Shown in pieces: positions 1 to 9,311 of a stretch of DNA of 64,000 nt. The stretch covers positions 62,001 through 126,000 of the forward strand of contig NZ_FOJU01000005.1 in NCBI RefSeq assembly GCF_900111875.1. Direction: 5' to 3'. The stretch comes from Poseidonocella pacifica (lineage in GTDB: Bacteria; Pseudomonadota; Alphaproteobacteria; Rhodobacterales; Rhodobacteraceae). A program made the position numbers and the translations under genes. A model generated the notes under the pieces. The model was not told the origin of the DNA. It was given only the letters and a program-made list of their open reading frames with translations, and did not search any database. Position 1 is the stretch's first letter. Every line of letters begins with the position of its first letter.

Positions 1-75
1 TGCGGTAGCATGGGCAACAGAAGCGCACCAGAGCGGTTGTCAGGGACCGCGGCATGAGGTTAAATCCGCACCGAA

Positions 76-1563
76 ATGGCAGCATCAAAATATACCAGAC
101 GCGGGGTTTTGGGCGGGGCGGCGGCGCTCCTGCTGCCCGGCGCATTGCACGCGGGTGCCCCCGCGCAATCCTTGGTGCCAAAGGCCCGCCCGGGAGGCGC
201 GTCCCCTGCGGTACTGGGGCCAGCGGCGGAGATCGTTGCCGGGGCTGGCTTCAAGGGGGACGTGGCATTTGCGCTGGTGGAATGCGGAACGGGGCGTGTG
301 CTCGAGACGCTAGGCGGCGAAGCTTTGCCCCCGGCCTCGGTCGCCAAGGTGCTGACATCGCTCTATGCGCTGGAGGCGCTTGGCCCCGAATACCGGTTTG
401 ACACGCGGCTGGTCGCAACTGGCCCTCTGCGCGACGGGCGGCTGGAAGGCGACCTTGTCCTCGCTGGTGGCGGTGATCCGACGCTGGATACCGATGCGCT
501 CGCGGAAATGGCAGCAGAGCTAAAGGCCGCCGGAGTGCGGGAGATCACAGGCGGTTTCCGCGTCTGGGGGGGCGCACTTGCCTATCAGAGTGCGATCGAT
601 CCCGAACAACTGGCACATCTGGGCTATAACCCGGCGGTGTCGGGGCTCAACCTGAACTATAACCGCGTTCATTTCGAATGGCGCCGCGCCGGGGCGGATT
701 ATGGCGTGACGATGGACGCCCGCTCCGCGCGCTACCGGCCCGAGGTACAGATTTCCCGGATGCAAATCGCTCCGCGCAGCTTCCCTGTCTATACGTATCA
801 AGACGAAATCACCCACGATGCATGGACCGTGGCGCGTGGGGCGCTTGGCAACGATGGCGCGCGCTGGCTTCCGGTTCGTAAGCCGGCGCATTACGCGGGC
901 GAGGTATTGGCCGGGTTTGCCAGATCGCACGGTATCGTTTTAGGGGCACCCTCGGCGTCTGATAGGGCGCCCACGGGAGAGACGCTTGTTCGCCATCAAA
1001 GCGCCCCGCTGGAGCCGATCCTCAAGGATATGCTGCGGTATTCGACCAACCTCACGGCAGAGGCCGTCGGCATGTCGGCAAGCGCCGCCCGGCTGGGCCG
1101 ATCCCCCGATGCACTGGCTTTATCCGCAGCCGAAATGAGCGCTTGGGCCCGCGCGCGCCTTGGCATGACCCAAACTGCAATGGTGGATCACAGTGGCCTG
1201 GGCGATGCTTCGCGTCTGTCGTCAGGAGGATTGGCACAGGCACTTGCCGGCGACGAGGTTCGCACCCGCCTGTTTGGCCTCCTGAAATCCTTCGAGCTGG
1301 GGGAAGCGGGCAAATCCCACCCGGGGCTCACGGTCGTTGCCAAGACCGGGACGCTCAATTTTGTGAGCGCTCTTGCTGGATACCTCAACGTTCCGGGACG
1401 TGCCCCATTGGCCTTTGCGATTCTGACTTCCGATACCGAGGCGCGCACGCAAGCCAAGGAGAGTGGCGCCGAAATACCGGTGGGAGCACGCAGTTGGAAT
1501 GCGCGATCGCGCGGGCTGCAACGTGCAATTCTTGCCCGGTGGGGGCAGCGCCACACGAGTTGA
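76..1563 (+). CDS. dacB: D-alanyl-D-alanine carboxypeptidase/endopeptidase, PBP4 family
   Basis: Peptidase family S13 enzyme that trims or cleaves D-Ala peptide bonds of peptidoglycan in the periplasm. The 495-residue protein starts with a twin-arginine-like signal (TRRGVLGG followed by a hydrophobic Ala/Leu stretch). The three penicillin-binding motifs are visible: SVAK at residues 88-91 (nucleophile Ser88), STN near 323-325 and KTG at 423-425. The wide spacing between SxxK and SxN is that of the PBP4 class, which carries an extra domain there. Length is normal for the family. The ATG at 76 gives the complete signal peptide. It stands alone; rpmB follows after about 130 bp. Confidence 0.93.
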   Translation: MAASKYTRRGVLGGAAALLLPGALHAGAPAQSLVPKARPGGASPAVLGPAAEIVAGAGFKGDVAFALVECGTGRVLETLGGEALPPASVAKVLTSLYALEALGPEYRFDTRLVATGPLRDGRLEGDLVLAGGGDPTLDTDALAEMAAELKAAGVREITGGFRVWGGALAYQSAIDPEQLAHLGYNPAVSGLNLNYNRVHFEWRRAGADYGVTMDARSARYRPEVQISRMQIAPRSFPVYTYQDEITHDAWTVARGALGNDGARWLPVRKPAHYAGEVLAGFARSHGIVLGAPSASDRAPTGETLVRHQSAPLEPILKDMLRYSTNLTAEAVGMSASAARLGRSPDALALSAAEMSAWARARLGMTQTAMVDHSGLGDASRLSSGGLAQALAGDEVRTRLFGLLKSFELGEAGKSHPGLTVVAKTGTLNFVSALAGYLNVPGRAPLAFAILTSDTEARTQAKESGAEIPVGARSWNARSRGLQRAILARWGQRHTS

Positions 1564-1697
1564 CGGGATTCGGGTTGACGGCTTCGGCGATTCTGCGTAA
1601 GTCCGGCGAACAGTTTTTCTGGGCGCTGCTTGGGCAGTGCCCGTTTGGTTTTGATGGGGCCATCGCCGGCCCGACGAGACATGACAAGGATGAGACG

Positions 1698-1985
1698 ATG
1701 TCGCGCCGCTGCGAATTGACCGGGAAAGGCCCCATGTCGGGCAACAACGTGAGCCACGCAAAGAACCGCACGCGCCGTCGGTTCCTGCCAAACCTCAACG
1801 ACGTAACGCTTCAGTCCGAGACGCTCGGGCGTGGTGTGAAGCTTCGGATTTCCGCTGCTGCCCTTCGCAGCGTCGATCACCGGGGTGGGCTTGATGCATT
1901 TCTTGCAAAGGCGAAGGACGACGAGTTGTCGGTCAACGCTCTGAAGGTCAAGAAAGAAATCAAGAAGGCTCAGGTTACCGCCTGA
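1698..1985 (+). CDS. rpmB: 50S ribosomal protein L28
   Basis: Large-subunit ribosomal protein, 95 residues, beginning [20 protein letters not shown], the family's conserved N-terminus, with the basic block [12 protein letters not shown] after it. An open frame extends far upstream, but the ATG at 1698 is preceded by an AAGGA Shine-Dalgarno and matches the usual L28 start. Only one cysteine is left of the zinc-binding CxxC pairs seen in some L28 proteins, so this is probably the zinc-independent form. A strong intrinsic terminator follows the stop codon. Confidence 0.97.
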   Translation: MSRRCELTGKGPMSGNNVSHAKNRTRRRFLPNLNDVTLQSETLGRGVKLRISAAALRSVDHRGGLDAFLAKAKDDELSVNALKVKKEIKKAQVTA

Positions 1986-2010
1986 TCGCCTCTTTGCGCT
2001 TGAATTGATG

Positions 2011-2044
2011 AACCCGCCTGCCATTCCGGTCGGCGGGTTTTTTA
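2011..2044 (+). terminator. intrinsic terminator of rpmB
   Basis: An AACCCGCC arm (2011-2018) pairs with GGCGGGTT (2032-2039), and the 3' arm runs into a T tract of about six residues. It lies 25 bp after the rpmB stop codon. Confidence 0.9.
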
Positions 2045-2100
2045 ATGTTGCGCGTTTTGACGCTTTGGAACTCGGGGTCAAAGCGGATATAGCCCCCGGC

Positions 2101-2463
2101 ATGATCACCGTTCGGACATCCCTGGCCGTTACGCTCGCCCTCCTGTTCCTATGGAGCAGCGCAGGTGTCGCGGCGATTCGAACGCTTCCGGGCGCGGCGG
2201 GGACCATGGTGATCTGTACTGGCGCCGGTCCCGTCACGATCGTAATCGACGGCGAGGGACAGCCAGCGGCAACGCGGCACATCTGCCCCGATTGCCTGAC
2301 ACATCACATCGATACGGTCCTCCCGGTGTTCGGCGCGCCTTTGCGTGCACCTGAATTCACCTGGTTCCGGCCACTCCTCCCGCTTGCCGTCGCGCCGCCT
2401 ATCCGCCCTGTACAGATATCGGCCCGCGGTCCCCCACTTTCTTGTCTGAAACATCAGCCCTGA
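2101..2463 (+). CDS. DUF2946-like small periplasmic protein
   Basis: A 120-residue protein with an N-terminal signal peptide (ITVRTSLAVTLALLFLWSS) followed by ICTGAG...TIVIDGEGQP...HICPDCL, a pattern I recognise from DUF2946. These short secreted proteins often sit beside copper-handling genes; their function is not established. The open frame reaches back to 2005, but that part overlaps the rpmB terminator, so ATG 2101, which gives a normal signal peptide, is preferred. The three cysteines and several histidines would suit metal binding (inference). The next gene, 24 bp on, is a copper chaperone, which supports a copper-related role. Confidence 0.75.
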   Translation: MITVRTSLAVTLALLFLWSSAGVAAIRTLPGAAGTMVICTGAGPVTIVIDGEGQPAATRHICPDCLTHHIDTVLPVFGAPLRAPEFTWFRPLLPLAVAPPIRPVQISARGPPLSCLKHQP

Positions 2464-2487
2464 TTCTCCGACAAAGAAAGACCCGAC

Positions 2488-2952
2488 ATGTTTGCCAAAA
2501 CACTTGTGACAGGATTCGTCCTGGCCATTTCCGCACCCGCCAGCGCAGAAATCCTCATACACGATGCCTACGCCCGCGCGGCCATGCCCAACGCGCCAAC
2601 CGGCGCCGCCTTCATGGTTATCGAGAATACTGGAGATACCCCGGATCGGCTTGTCTCCGTGGGGTCCGACATCGCGGCGCGGGCAGAGCTGCATACCCAT
2701 ATCGACGCGGGCAACGGCATCATGCAGATGCGCCAAGACCCCGACGGGTTTGAAGTCCCCGCCGGCGGCAAGGCTATACTTCAGCGCGGCGGCGATCATG
2801 TCATGCTCATGGGGCTGACAGCCCCGCTCGTGCAGGGCGAAACCCTGACTATTCGGCTGGAATTTGAAGAGGCCGGAGAAAGGGTGATCGACGTCCCGAT
2901 CGATCTGGAAAGGCGTGCCGGGGGCCACGGCGCGATGAAACACGATCACTGA
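2488..2952 (+). CDS. periplasmic copper chaperone PCu(A)C
   Basis: A 154-residue secreted protein of the PCuAC family, which delivers Cu(I) to the CuA site of cytochrome c oxidase subunit II or otherwise buffers periplasmic copper. It has a signal peptide ending at PASA. The Met/His copper-binding pattern is present: HTHIDAGNGIMQMRQ, then 20-odd residues later GGDHVMLMGL, matching HxnMx21-22HxM. The C-terminus is His-rich (GGHGAMKHDH), as is common in this family. It probably forms a unit with the preceding DUF2946 gene. A cytochrome c oxidase operon with a CuA subunit lies about 28 kb downstream. Confidence 0.92.
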   Translation: MFAKTLVTGFVLAISAPASAEILIHDAYARAAMPNAPTGAAFMVIENTGDTPDRLVSVGSDIAARAELHTHIDAGNGIMQMRQDPDGFEVPAGGKAILQRGGDHVMLMGLTAPLVQGETLTIRLEFEEAGERVIDVPIDLERRAGGHGAMKHDH

Positions 2953-2972
2953 GGGCCAAGCAACCTTAGTTT

Positions 2973-2998
2973 CCGGCCGCTCCTTCGGAGTGCGCCGG
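2973..2998 (+). terminator. possible hairpin terminator after the copper chaperone
   Basis: CCGGC-CGCTCC can pair with GGAGTG-C-GCCGG around a TTC loop, with one bulge and one wobble, about 20 bp after the stop codon. No T tract follows, so its action as a terminator is uncertain. Confidence 0.35.
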
Positions 2999-3143
2999 GG
3001 CGGGGTATTCGCGCTAAAACCGTGAACCCGTACCGGCGCGACATGTTCTTTCCAATCGCCCTCAAATCACGTGGAAAAAGCGCTAGACACCTCTAAAGAC
3101 CTCGCATAGAACCCACTCACCCGAACGCCTATGCGTTCCCGAT

Positions 3144-3218
3144 GCCCGGGTAGCTCAGGGGTAGAGCAGTGGATTGAAAATCCTCGTGTCGGTGGTTCGA
3201 TTCCGCCCCCGGGCACCA
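3144..3218 (+). tRNA. tRNA-Phe (anticodon GAA)
   Basis: A complete cloverleaf. The acceptor stem GCCCGGG/CCCGGGC pairs perfectly, followed by discriminator A and an encoded CCA. The D arm (GCTC...GAGC), the anticodon loop TTGAAAA (anticodon at 3176-3178) and the T arm GGTGG-TTCGATT-CCGCC are all visible. The second pair of the anticodon stem is a U-U mismatch (GTGGA/TCCTC). A short T run directly after CCA may end transcription. Confidence 0.96.
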
Positions 3219-3596
3219 TTTTTACAAAAACTCTCTCATCTAGAACTTCCGCGCTTCGAGCGCGATGGCGTTTGGCAGGTGTATGTGAATGAGACGCCCA
3301 CCGTACTGAAAGGCAATCTTGCTCCGCCCGGAATTGTGCTCAGTAGTTCGACTGGTCCTTAAAAGGCATTTCGTCCGCGCGCCAGGCCGGGGTCTCGCCA
3401 GGCCGACATAGGGCCTCTGGCACATACCCGTTCCTTCAAAAACACAGCGTTGGCGCGGTTCCGCGCGGCGGAATGGCGACGGCCTATCATCGTTCGCTGA
3501 AAGTCTGTGCGCTCACCGCTGAATGCACGCGTTTTGAGGGTGCAGCTTGAAAATGTCCAAAATATCGCTTGGAGATTTCCATGTCGCGTATCTAAC
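3219..3596. other. intergenic stretch without a convincing gene
   Basis: About 380 bp between tRNA-Phe and the GntR regulator. Short open frames occur on both strands, but none has a recognisable product, a good ribosome binding site or clear coding character. The promoter of the downstream operon must lie at its right end. Confidence 0.6.
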
Positions 3597-3618
3597 ATCT
3601 CCTAAAGTTTAGGGAGAT
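3597..3618 (+). promoter_or_regulatory. inverted repeat over the GntR ribosome binding site
   Basis: ATCTCCTAAA-G-TTTAGGGAGAT is a near-perfect inverted repeat with one extra G. The Shine-Dalgarno AGGGAG (3611-3616) of the downstream GTG start lies inside its right arm. It could be an operator for the GntR protein or an RNA hairpin hiding the ribosome binding site. Confidence 0.5.
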
Positions 3619-3622
3619 ACCT

Positions 3623-4444
3623 GTGTTCGATCCGTCCTCGCCGTTCATTGCCAAGCCCGATCCCCTGCAGTCGGCGCAGAAGACCAGCTTTGCAGAAGAC
3701 CGGCTGAGGGTTGCTGTTCAGTCCTGCGAGCTTGCGCCCGGTTCGGTATCGACGGAGGCCCAAATCTCCGAACGTTTCGGGCTCGGACGAGCAGCGGTAC
3801 GGGTGGCGCTTGCCAGACTGTCGGCGCTCGGGCTTGTGCATCCGATTCCGCGCGCGGGCTGGAAGGTTCTCCCGGTAACCGGCGCTTTGATCGGGGAGGT
3901 GATCGTGGCGCGCCAACGTGTCGAACCCTGCCTCGCGGACGCGCGCCCTGATGCGGCGACGATGGCGCGGATGTCTGAGCTGGCTGAGATGATCGATGTG
4001 CTGGAAGGTCAGAGCGATCATGCGGCCCTCGCAACCCGTCGCGGATATGAGCGGGAACTGCTTGAGCTTCTCATGGATACTTTGAGTAACCGGTTGATGG
4101 CGCGCTTTCTCTGCGGGCTATGGGATCATTCCGAGCGTATCCTGCAATTTCTTGAGACGCCGGGATCAGGGATCTTTGCGGCTTGCCAAGCACGCGCCTT
4201 GACTGAGGCCGCTGCCGCCGGGGATGGCGCGCGGATCGTCGCGCTCCGTATGGCTGACATCGCTGCCTTTGAGAAATTCGCTGTTGCGGGACTCATGCGG
4301 GACCGCACCGAACTTGGCGTCGCCAACGACGCTGCCAACGCCTCACTAAACAACGGTCACTCAAGGCCGGACGCAGGCGCAACATCCGGGACGCAATCCA
4401 AGCGCGATCCGGGGATAAAGTCCGACAAAGGAGTTACGTCATGA
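3623..4444 (+). CDS. GntR-family transcriptional regulator (FadR/FCD-like)
   Basis: A 273-residue regulator. The N-terminal winged helix-turn-helix is seen around residues 25-75 (AEDRLRVAVQSCELAPGS, then EAQISERFGLGRAAVRVALA, then a wing ending in GWKVLPV). A helical ligand-binding domain follows, with the FCD-like pattern of conserved Arg and His residues. The start is GTG, with AGGGAG 6 bp upstream. The stop codon overlaps the ATG of the first substrate-binding protein (ATGA), so it is co-translated with the transport operon and very likely senses that operon's substrate. A low-complexity tail of about 40 residues (TSGTQSKRDPGIKSDKG) is unusual for the family. Confidence 0.88.
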   Translation: MFDPSSPFIAKPDPLQSAQKTSFAEDRLRVAVQSCELAPGSVSTEAQISERFGLGRAAVRVALARLSALGLVHPIPRAGWKVLPVTGALIGEVIVARQRVEPCLADARPDAATMARMSELAEMIDVLEGQSDHAALATRRGYERELLELLMDTLSNRLMARFLCGLWDHSERILQFLETPGSGIFAACQARALTEAAAAGDGARIVALRMADIAAFEKFAVAGLMRDRTELGVANDAANASLNNGHSRPDAGATSGTQSKRDPGIKSDKGVTS

Positions 4445-5955
4445 AAAGAAAGAGCTTGGCGGCGCGTGTCGCGCTTCCGGTTGTCCTGTCGCTGGGGGTC
4501 GCCTTGACGGCAATTGCCCCTGCCCACGCCAAGGAGCAACTGACCGTCGATCTGGTGAATGAGCCATCGTCACTTGATCCGCATCAACAGTGGAACCCAG
4601 ACAGCTACTACGTCTACCGCAACATTTTTGACAACATGGTCACGCGCGACAACGATGGCCAGATCGTGCCGCAAATCGCGACGGAGTGGGAACGCCTGAG
4701 CGATACCGAAGTGGTCTTTACGATCCGTGATGACGTGACCTTTCACGATGGTACGCCGCTGACCGCTGAGGACGTGGTCTATACCGTCAAACGGATCACC
4801 GATCCCGAGTTTGGCTCTCCGCAGCTGGGCCAGTTCAACAAGATCGTCAATGCCGAGGTCACCGGGGATAATCAGGTGACGCTTACCACCGATGGTGCCT
4901 ACCCGGCTTTGATGGCGCAGTTGGTAAAGCTGTCGATCGTGCCCAAGCACATCGCATCGACGATGACATCCGCCGAGTTCAACGAAGCACCGGTCGGATC
5001 GGGCCCCTATGTGTTTGAAAACTGGGATCGCGGCGTATCTGTCACCGTGATCAAGAACGAAGAATACTGGGGCGATATGGGGCCGTTCGAAACCGTGGTC
5101 TTTCGCGGAGTTCCGGATGCCGCCACGCGCGTTGCCGACTTGCAGGCAGGCGCGGCGGATCTGGTGGTGACGTTGAACACCGATCTTGCGCAGCAGGTCG
5201 AAAGCGGTGGCAAGGGCAAGGTCCTGACCGTCAATACCGAACGGGTCGCCTATTTCGCTCTGAACAGCGCTTTGGCACCGCTGGACCAACCCGATCTGCG
5301 CAAGGCAATCGGCTATGCGATCGACCGCGAGGGGATCGTCGAAGGCCTGCTTGGCGGGTATCCGCAGGTGGTGGACCAAATGCTTTCGCCGGCGCATTTC
5401 GGCTGGGCCGAGGGCATCGAGGGATTCGAGTACGATCCCGACAAGGCGCGTGAGTTGATCGCCGGGCTGGAAACCGCGCCTGAGATGGAAATGGGCCTTG
5501 CGACATCGCCGGTCTTTGACCAGCGGGTGGTGCAGGCCATCCAACAGATGCTAACCGACGTTGGGCTGAACGTGGCGATCAATACCACGGATATGGCCAC
5601 TTGGCTGAAGGACCAACAGACCAGCCCCGAACAGGCGCCAATGCTGACCTTCTCGCGTTGGTCTTGTGCCTGTCAGGATCCGGACGGGATCATGTATCCC
5701 CTGCTGCATTCATCTTCGAACTGGAGCCGCGTGACCGATACCGAGATCGACGCGCTTCTTGACGAAGCACGCAGTGAACTGGACGAGGAAAAGCGTGCCG
5801 ATCTCTATGCCCAGATCAACCGCAAGGCAGTGGAGAATGCGGATATCCTGCCGCTCTACCAAGCTGCAATCATCTATGGAGCAGCGGATAGTCTGGAATG
5901 GCAGCCTACGTCCAACGAAAGCTTGTTCCTCAACCGCATGAGCTGGGCCGAGTGA
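4441..5955 (+). CDS. ABC transporter substrate-binding protein, family 5 (DppA/OppA type), copy 1
   Basis: Periplasmic binding protein of 504 residues with a signal peptide ending APAHA. Family signatures include LVNEPSSLDPHQQWNPDSYY near the mature N-terminus, DDVTFHDGTPLTAEDVVYT, and VGSGPYVFENW. Family 5 proteins bind peptides, opines, glutathione or other amide compounds. The ATG overlaps the GntR stop codon. A closely similar second binding protein follows directly. Both share the rare segment RWSCACQDPDG near residue 400, with two cysteines spaced CAC, which suggests a shared special ligand or fold feature. Confidence 0.93.
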   Translation: MKRKSLAARVALPVVLSLGVALTAIAPAHAKEQLTVDLVNEPSSLDPHQQWNPDSYYVYRNIFDNMVTRDNDGQIVPQIATEWERLSDTEVVFTIRDDVTFHDGTPLTAEDVVYTVKRITDPEFGSPQLGQFNKIVNAEVTGDNQVTLTTDGAYPALMAQLVKLSIVPKHIASTMTSAEFNEAPVGSGPYVFENWDRGVSVTVIKNEEYWGDMGPFETVVFRGVPDAATRVADLQAGAADLVVTLNTDLAQQVESGGKGKVLTVNTERVAYFALNSALAPLDQPDLRKAIGYAIDREGIVEGLLGGYPQVVDQMLSPAHFGWAEGIEGFEYDPDKARELIAGLETAPEMEMGLATSPVFDQRVVQAIQQMLTDVGLNVAINTTDMATWLKDQQTSPEQAPMLTFSRWSCACQDPDGIMYPLLHSSSNWSRVTDTEIDALLDEARSELDEEKRADLYAQINRKAVENADILPLYQAAIIYGAADSLEWQPTSNESLFLNRMSWAE

Positions 5956-6020
5956 CTGATCACGGGGTCGCGCAGTCGGCGCGGCCCTCCAACGTCCCAA
6001 TTGCATGGAAGGATCGGATC

Positions 6021-7511
6021 ATGATCCCCGTAAGTATTCGCGGCCTCGTCGTAGCAGCCAGCCTGTTGGCGGCACCAGCCGTTCTCGCGCAGGATATCAC
6101 TGTAAATCTGGTGAACGAGCCATCCACGCTGGATCCGCACCAACAGTGGAACCCTGACAGCTATTATGTCTATCGCAATATCTTCGACAATGTCGTCACG
6201 CGTGACGATGCTGGCGAGATCATGCCCCAGATCGCGTCGGACTGGACCCAGTTGTCAGACACCGAGATGGTGCTGAAGATCCGCGACGATGTCACCTTTC
6301 ATGATGGCACGCCGCTGACTGCGGAAGATGTCGTCTTCTCCGTCCAGCGTATCACAAATCCCGACTTCGGATCGCCGCAACTGGGCCAGTTCAACCAGAT
6401 CACCGGGGCGTCTGTCTCCGGCGATCACCAAGTCACGCTGACCACGGATGGCGCCTATCCGGTGCTGCTGGCGCAGTTGGTCAAGCTGTCGGTTGTGCCG
6501 AAACACGTGGTCGAAGAGGTCGGGGACGAGGCGTTCAACGCAAATCCGATAGGCTCTGGGCCCTACAAGTTCGACAGTTGGAATCGCGGCGTCGAGGTAA
6601 CGTTGTCGCGCAATGCCGATTATTGGGGGGATGCCGGGCCTTTTGAAATGGCTGCCTTCAAGGCGGTGCCTGATGCATCTACTCGGGTGGCCAACCTGCG
6701 GGCCGGTGCGGCTGACCTGATCGTATCGCTCGACAGCGACATCGCGCGACAGCTGGACGGACAGGCGGGGGTGCAGGTCCTGACCGCGCCGACCGAGCGG
6801 GTTGCGTTCATGGGGATCAACACCATACGCCCGCCGTTTGATGATCCGCAGGTGCGTCATGCCGCGACCATGGCCATCGACCGCGAGGGTATCGTGCAGG
6901 GCATCTTGGCAGGAGGAGAAATCACCGCCGATCAGATGGCGACCCCGGCGCACTTCGGGTTTGTCGAAGGGGCGGAGCCGATCGTCTATGACCCCGAGGA
7001 AGCCCGGCGCATCGTCGAAGAAACCGGCGCGGGAAAGACCCCGATGCAGTTCGCGACGTCGCCGGTTTACGACCAGCGCATCGTACAGGCCATTCAGCAG
7101 ATGCTGAACGACGTGGGTTTCGACGTCGAAATCTCGATGACTGACATGAGCACCTACCTTCAGGCAGCACGCGCCCCGGAAAAGGCAGATCGGCCTTTCC
7201 TCAGCTTTGGGCGCTGGTCTTGTGCCTGTCAGGATGTGGATGGTGTTCAGTTCCCGCTGCTGCATTCGTCCTCTAGCTGGAGCCGGGTAGAGGATTCCGG
7301 GCTTGACGCCTTGCTGGAAACGGCGCGCGCCTCGCTGGACGAAGGGACACGTCTGGATGCTTATGGCGAGGCCCAGAAGATCGTGCATGACAATGCCTAT
7401 ATCCTTCCACTCTATCAGGCGGTGGCGCTCTATGGGGCTACGGAAAAGTTGGACTGGACGCCCACAGCGAACGAGAGCCTGTTTCTCAACCGCATGAACT
7501 GGAGCGAATAG
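6021..7511 (+). CDS. ABC transporter substrate-binding protein, family 5, copy 2
   Basis: A 496-residue paralogue of the preceding protein, about two thirds identical by eye in the N-terminal half and keeping the same blocks (LVNEPSTLDPHQQWNPDSYY, DDVTFHDGTPLTAEDVV, RWSCACQDVDG). The open frame begins at 5898, but ATG 6021 gives a standard signal peptide ending AVLAQ and follows a GGATCGG stretch. The gap from copy 1 is only 65 bp. A tandem duplication with divergence suggests that the transporter accepts two related ligands, or that the second protein has changed specificity. Confidence 0.92.
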   Translation: MIPVSIRGLVVAASLLAAPAVLAQDITVNLVNEPSTLDPHQQWNPDSYYVYRNIFDNVVTRDDAGEIMPQIASDWTQLSDTEMVLKIRDDVTFHDGTPLTAEDVVFSVQRITNPDFGSPQLGQFNQITGASVSGDHQVTLTTDGAYPVLLAQLVKLSVVPKHVVEEVGDEAFNANPIGSGPYKFDSWNRGVEVTLSRNADYWGDAGPFEMAAFKAVPDASTRVANLRAGAADLIVSLDSDIARQLDGQAGVQVLTAPTERVAFMGINTIRPPFDDPQVRHAATMAIDREGIVQGILAGGEITADQMATPAHFGFVEGAEPIVYDPEEARRIVEETGAGKTPMQFATSPVYDQRIVQAIQQMLNDVGFDVEISMTDMSTYLQAARAPEKADRPFLSFGRWSCACQDVDGVQFPLLHSSSSWSRVEDSGLDALLETARASLDEGTRLDAYGEAQKIVHDNAYILPLYQAVALYGATEKLDWTPTANESLFLNRMNWSE

Positions 7512-7518
7512 CCCGCCC

Positions 7519-8445
7519 ATGTCGGTATTCCTCCTGCAAAGACTTGGTCAGGCGCTGGTGGCGATCTTCGGCGTGATGACGCTGGTGTTCTTCATCCAGC
7601 GCCTGACCGGGGATCCCACCTATTTGCTTGTCCCAGAAACGGCCACGCAGGCGGATATCGAGGCAATGCGCCGGACGCTGGGTCTCGATCAGCCGCTGGT
7701 GGTGCAATACGCGAACTATCTGTGGGATATGCTGCGCTTCGATTTCGGAACCTCCTACGTACAGAACGTGCCGGTGATCGACATCATCGCCTCGCGTTTG
7801 CCCTATACGTTGCAACTGGCCGCCGGGGCGCTGTTCGTCGCTTTCGTGATCGGTCTGCCGGTTGGGTTGGCCTTGGCTCTCTGGCGCGAGAAAACCGCAG
7901 CGAAGCTCCTTATGGGCGTCGTGCTTGGCGCGCAGAGCATGCCGACCTTCTGGAGCGGCATCCTGATGATCATGGTGTTTGGTGTCTGGCTCGGGTGGTT
8001 GCCGCCCTCAGGGTCGGGCAGCTTTGCACATATGATCATGCCATCAATCGCCCTCGGGCTGCTTTCCATGGCCACGTATGCGCGGATCGCCCGCAGCGCG
8101 CTTCTGGATGAGATGTCAAAGGACTACGTGCGCTCGGCGCGTGCCCGCGGCGTGGGAACCGGGCGGCTGGTGCGCAAGCATCTGATCCGAAACTCACTGA
8201 TACCGGTGATCTCCATCAGCGCGCTTGAAATCTCACAGCTTCTCGCAGGGGCGGTCATCGTCGAGACCGTCTTTGCCTGGCCCGGTCTGGGGCAGTTGAC
8301 TGTGCAGTCTGTCCAGTCCCGCGATTTTGTCGTCGTGCAGGGGATCGTCCTGCTGGGTGCGCTGGTGACGATCAGTGTGAACCTGCTGGCAGATATCCTC
8401 TACAGCGTCGTCGATCCGCGTATCCGCAAGGGGGGCCGCGCATGA
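7519..8445 (+). CDS. ABC transporter permease (DppB/OppB type)
   Basis: A 308-residue inner-membrane permease with six predicted transmembrane segments. It has the DppB-like N-terminus (LLQRLGQALVAIFGVMTLVF) and the EAA loop RSARARGVGTGRLVRKHLIRN, which contacts the ATPases. It starts 7 bp after the second binding protein, and its stop codon overlaps the next permease (ATGA). It forms the channel with the following gene. Confidence 0.95.
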   Translation: MSVFLLQRLGQALVAIFGVMTLVFFIQRLTGDPTYLLVPETATQADIEAMRRTLGLDQPLVVQYANYLWDMLRFDFGTSYVQNVPVIDIIASRLPYTLQLAAGALFVAFVIGLPVGLALALWREKTAAKLLMGVVLGAQSMPTFWSGILMIMVFGVWLGWLPPSGSGSFAHMIMPSIALGLLSMATYARIARSALLDEMSKDYVRSARARGVGTGRLVRKHLIRNSLIPVISISALEISQLLAGAVIVETVFAWPGLGQLTVQSVQSRDFVVVQGIVLLGALVTISVNLLADILYSVVDPRIRKGGRA

Positions 8446-9308
8446 CCGCCTACGCCGCCGCTTGGCGCCGCATGTTTCGATCGCAGCCGGGTGATGGCGT
8501 TCCCGTGGGTGTCTTTCTCGCTATTCTGGCGATCATGGTCATCGTCGCGATCTTTGCGCCGCTGATCGCGCCCTATGATCCCAACACGCAGAACCTGCTT
8601 GGCCGCCTCAAACCGCCGGGCACCGAAGCTCGGGGTGTCTACTACCTGCTCGGCTCGGACGAACTTGGCCGCGACCTTCTGAGCCGGGTGATCCATGGTG
8701 CGCGGGTGTCGCTTGCCGTGGCCTTTCTGTCGGTCATCCTGTCGGGCTGTGTCGGGATCACGCTGGGCATGTTGGCCGGCTATCGCGGCGGCTGGGTCGA
8801 GATTGTGGTCATGCGCCTTGTCGACATCTTCCTGTCGATCCCGGCCATTCTGCTGGCGATCATCATGGTGGTGGTCCTCGGACCGGGATTTCTCAATGTG
8901 GTGCTTGTGCTCGCGCTGACCCGTTGGCCGCGCTATGCCCGCATCGCCTATGGTCAAACCCTCGCAGTGTCGAGCCAACCCTATGTGCGGCTGGCCCGCG
9001 CCATGGGGGCGGGCCCCATCCGGGTGCTTTTCCTACACATCCTCCCAAATATCATCGCGCCGCTCGCGGTGGTGGCGACGCTGGAATTCGGCCTGATGGT
9101 CCTCTTCGAGGCGGGGCTCTCTTTCCTCGGCCTTGGGGTACAGCCGCCAATGGCCAGTTGGGGCGCGATGCTCAGCGTCGGGCGCAACTACGTCTCCAGC
9201 GCGTGGTGGATCGCCACTTTCCCGGGGCTCTGCCTCTTCCTGTTGGTGCTGTCGGTGAACCTGATCGGGGATCGCCTCAGCGCCTATCTCAACCCAAAGT
9301 CACGGTGA
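8442..9308 (+). CDS. ABC transporter permease (DppC/OppC type)
   Basis: A 288-residue membrane protein with the DppC layout: an N-terminal membrane segment, then LLGSDELGRDLLSRVIHGAR, which marks OppC/DppC proteins, and the EAA loop VRLARAMGAGPIRVLFLHIL. The ATG overlaps the stop codon of the partner permease, so translation is probably coupled. Confidence 0.95.
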   Translation: MTAYAAAWRRMFRSQPGDGVPVGVFLAILAIMVIVAIFAPLIAPYDPNTQNLLGRLKPPGTEARGVYYLLGSDELGRDLLSRVIHGARVSLAVAFLSVILSGCVGITLGMLAGYRGGWVEIVVMRLVDIFLSIPAILLAIIMVVVLGPGFLNVVLVLALTRWPRYARIAYGQTLAVSSQPYVRLARAMGAGPIRVLFLHILPNIIAPLAVVATLEFGLMVLFEAGLSFLGLGVQPPMASWGAMLSVGRNYVSSAWWIATFPGLCLFLLVLSVNLIGDRLSAYLNPKSR

Positions 9309-9311
9309 ATC

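Noticed and set aside
3174-3598. Small frames across and after tRNA-Phe.
   Set aside because: One overlaps the tRNA; none has a ribosome binding site or family resemblance.
4441-7511. Possibility that the duplicated binding proteins are one gene broken by a frameshift.
   Set aside because: Each has its own signal peptide and complete length.
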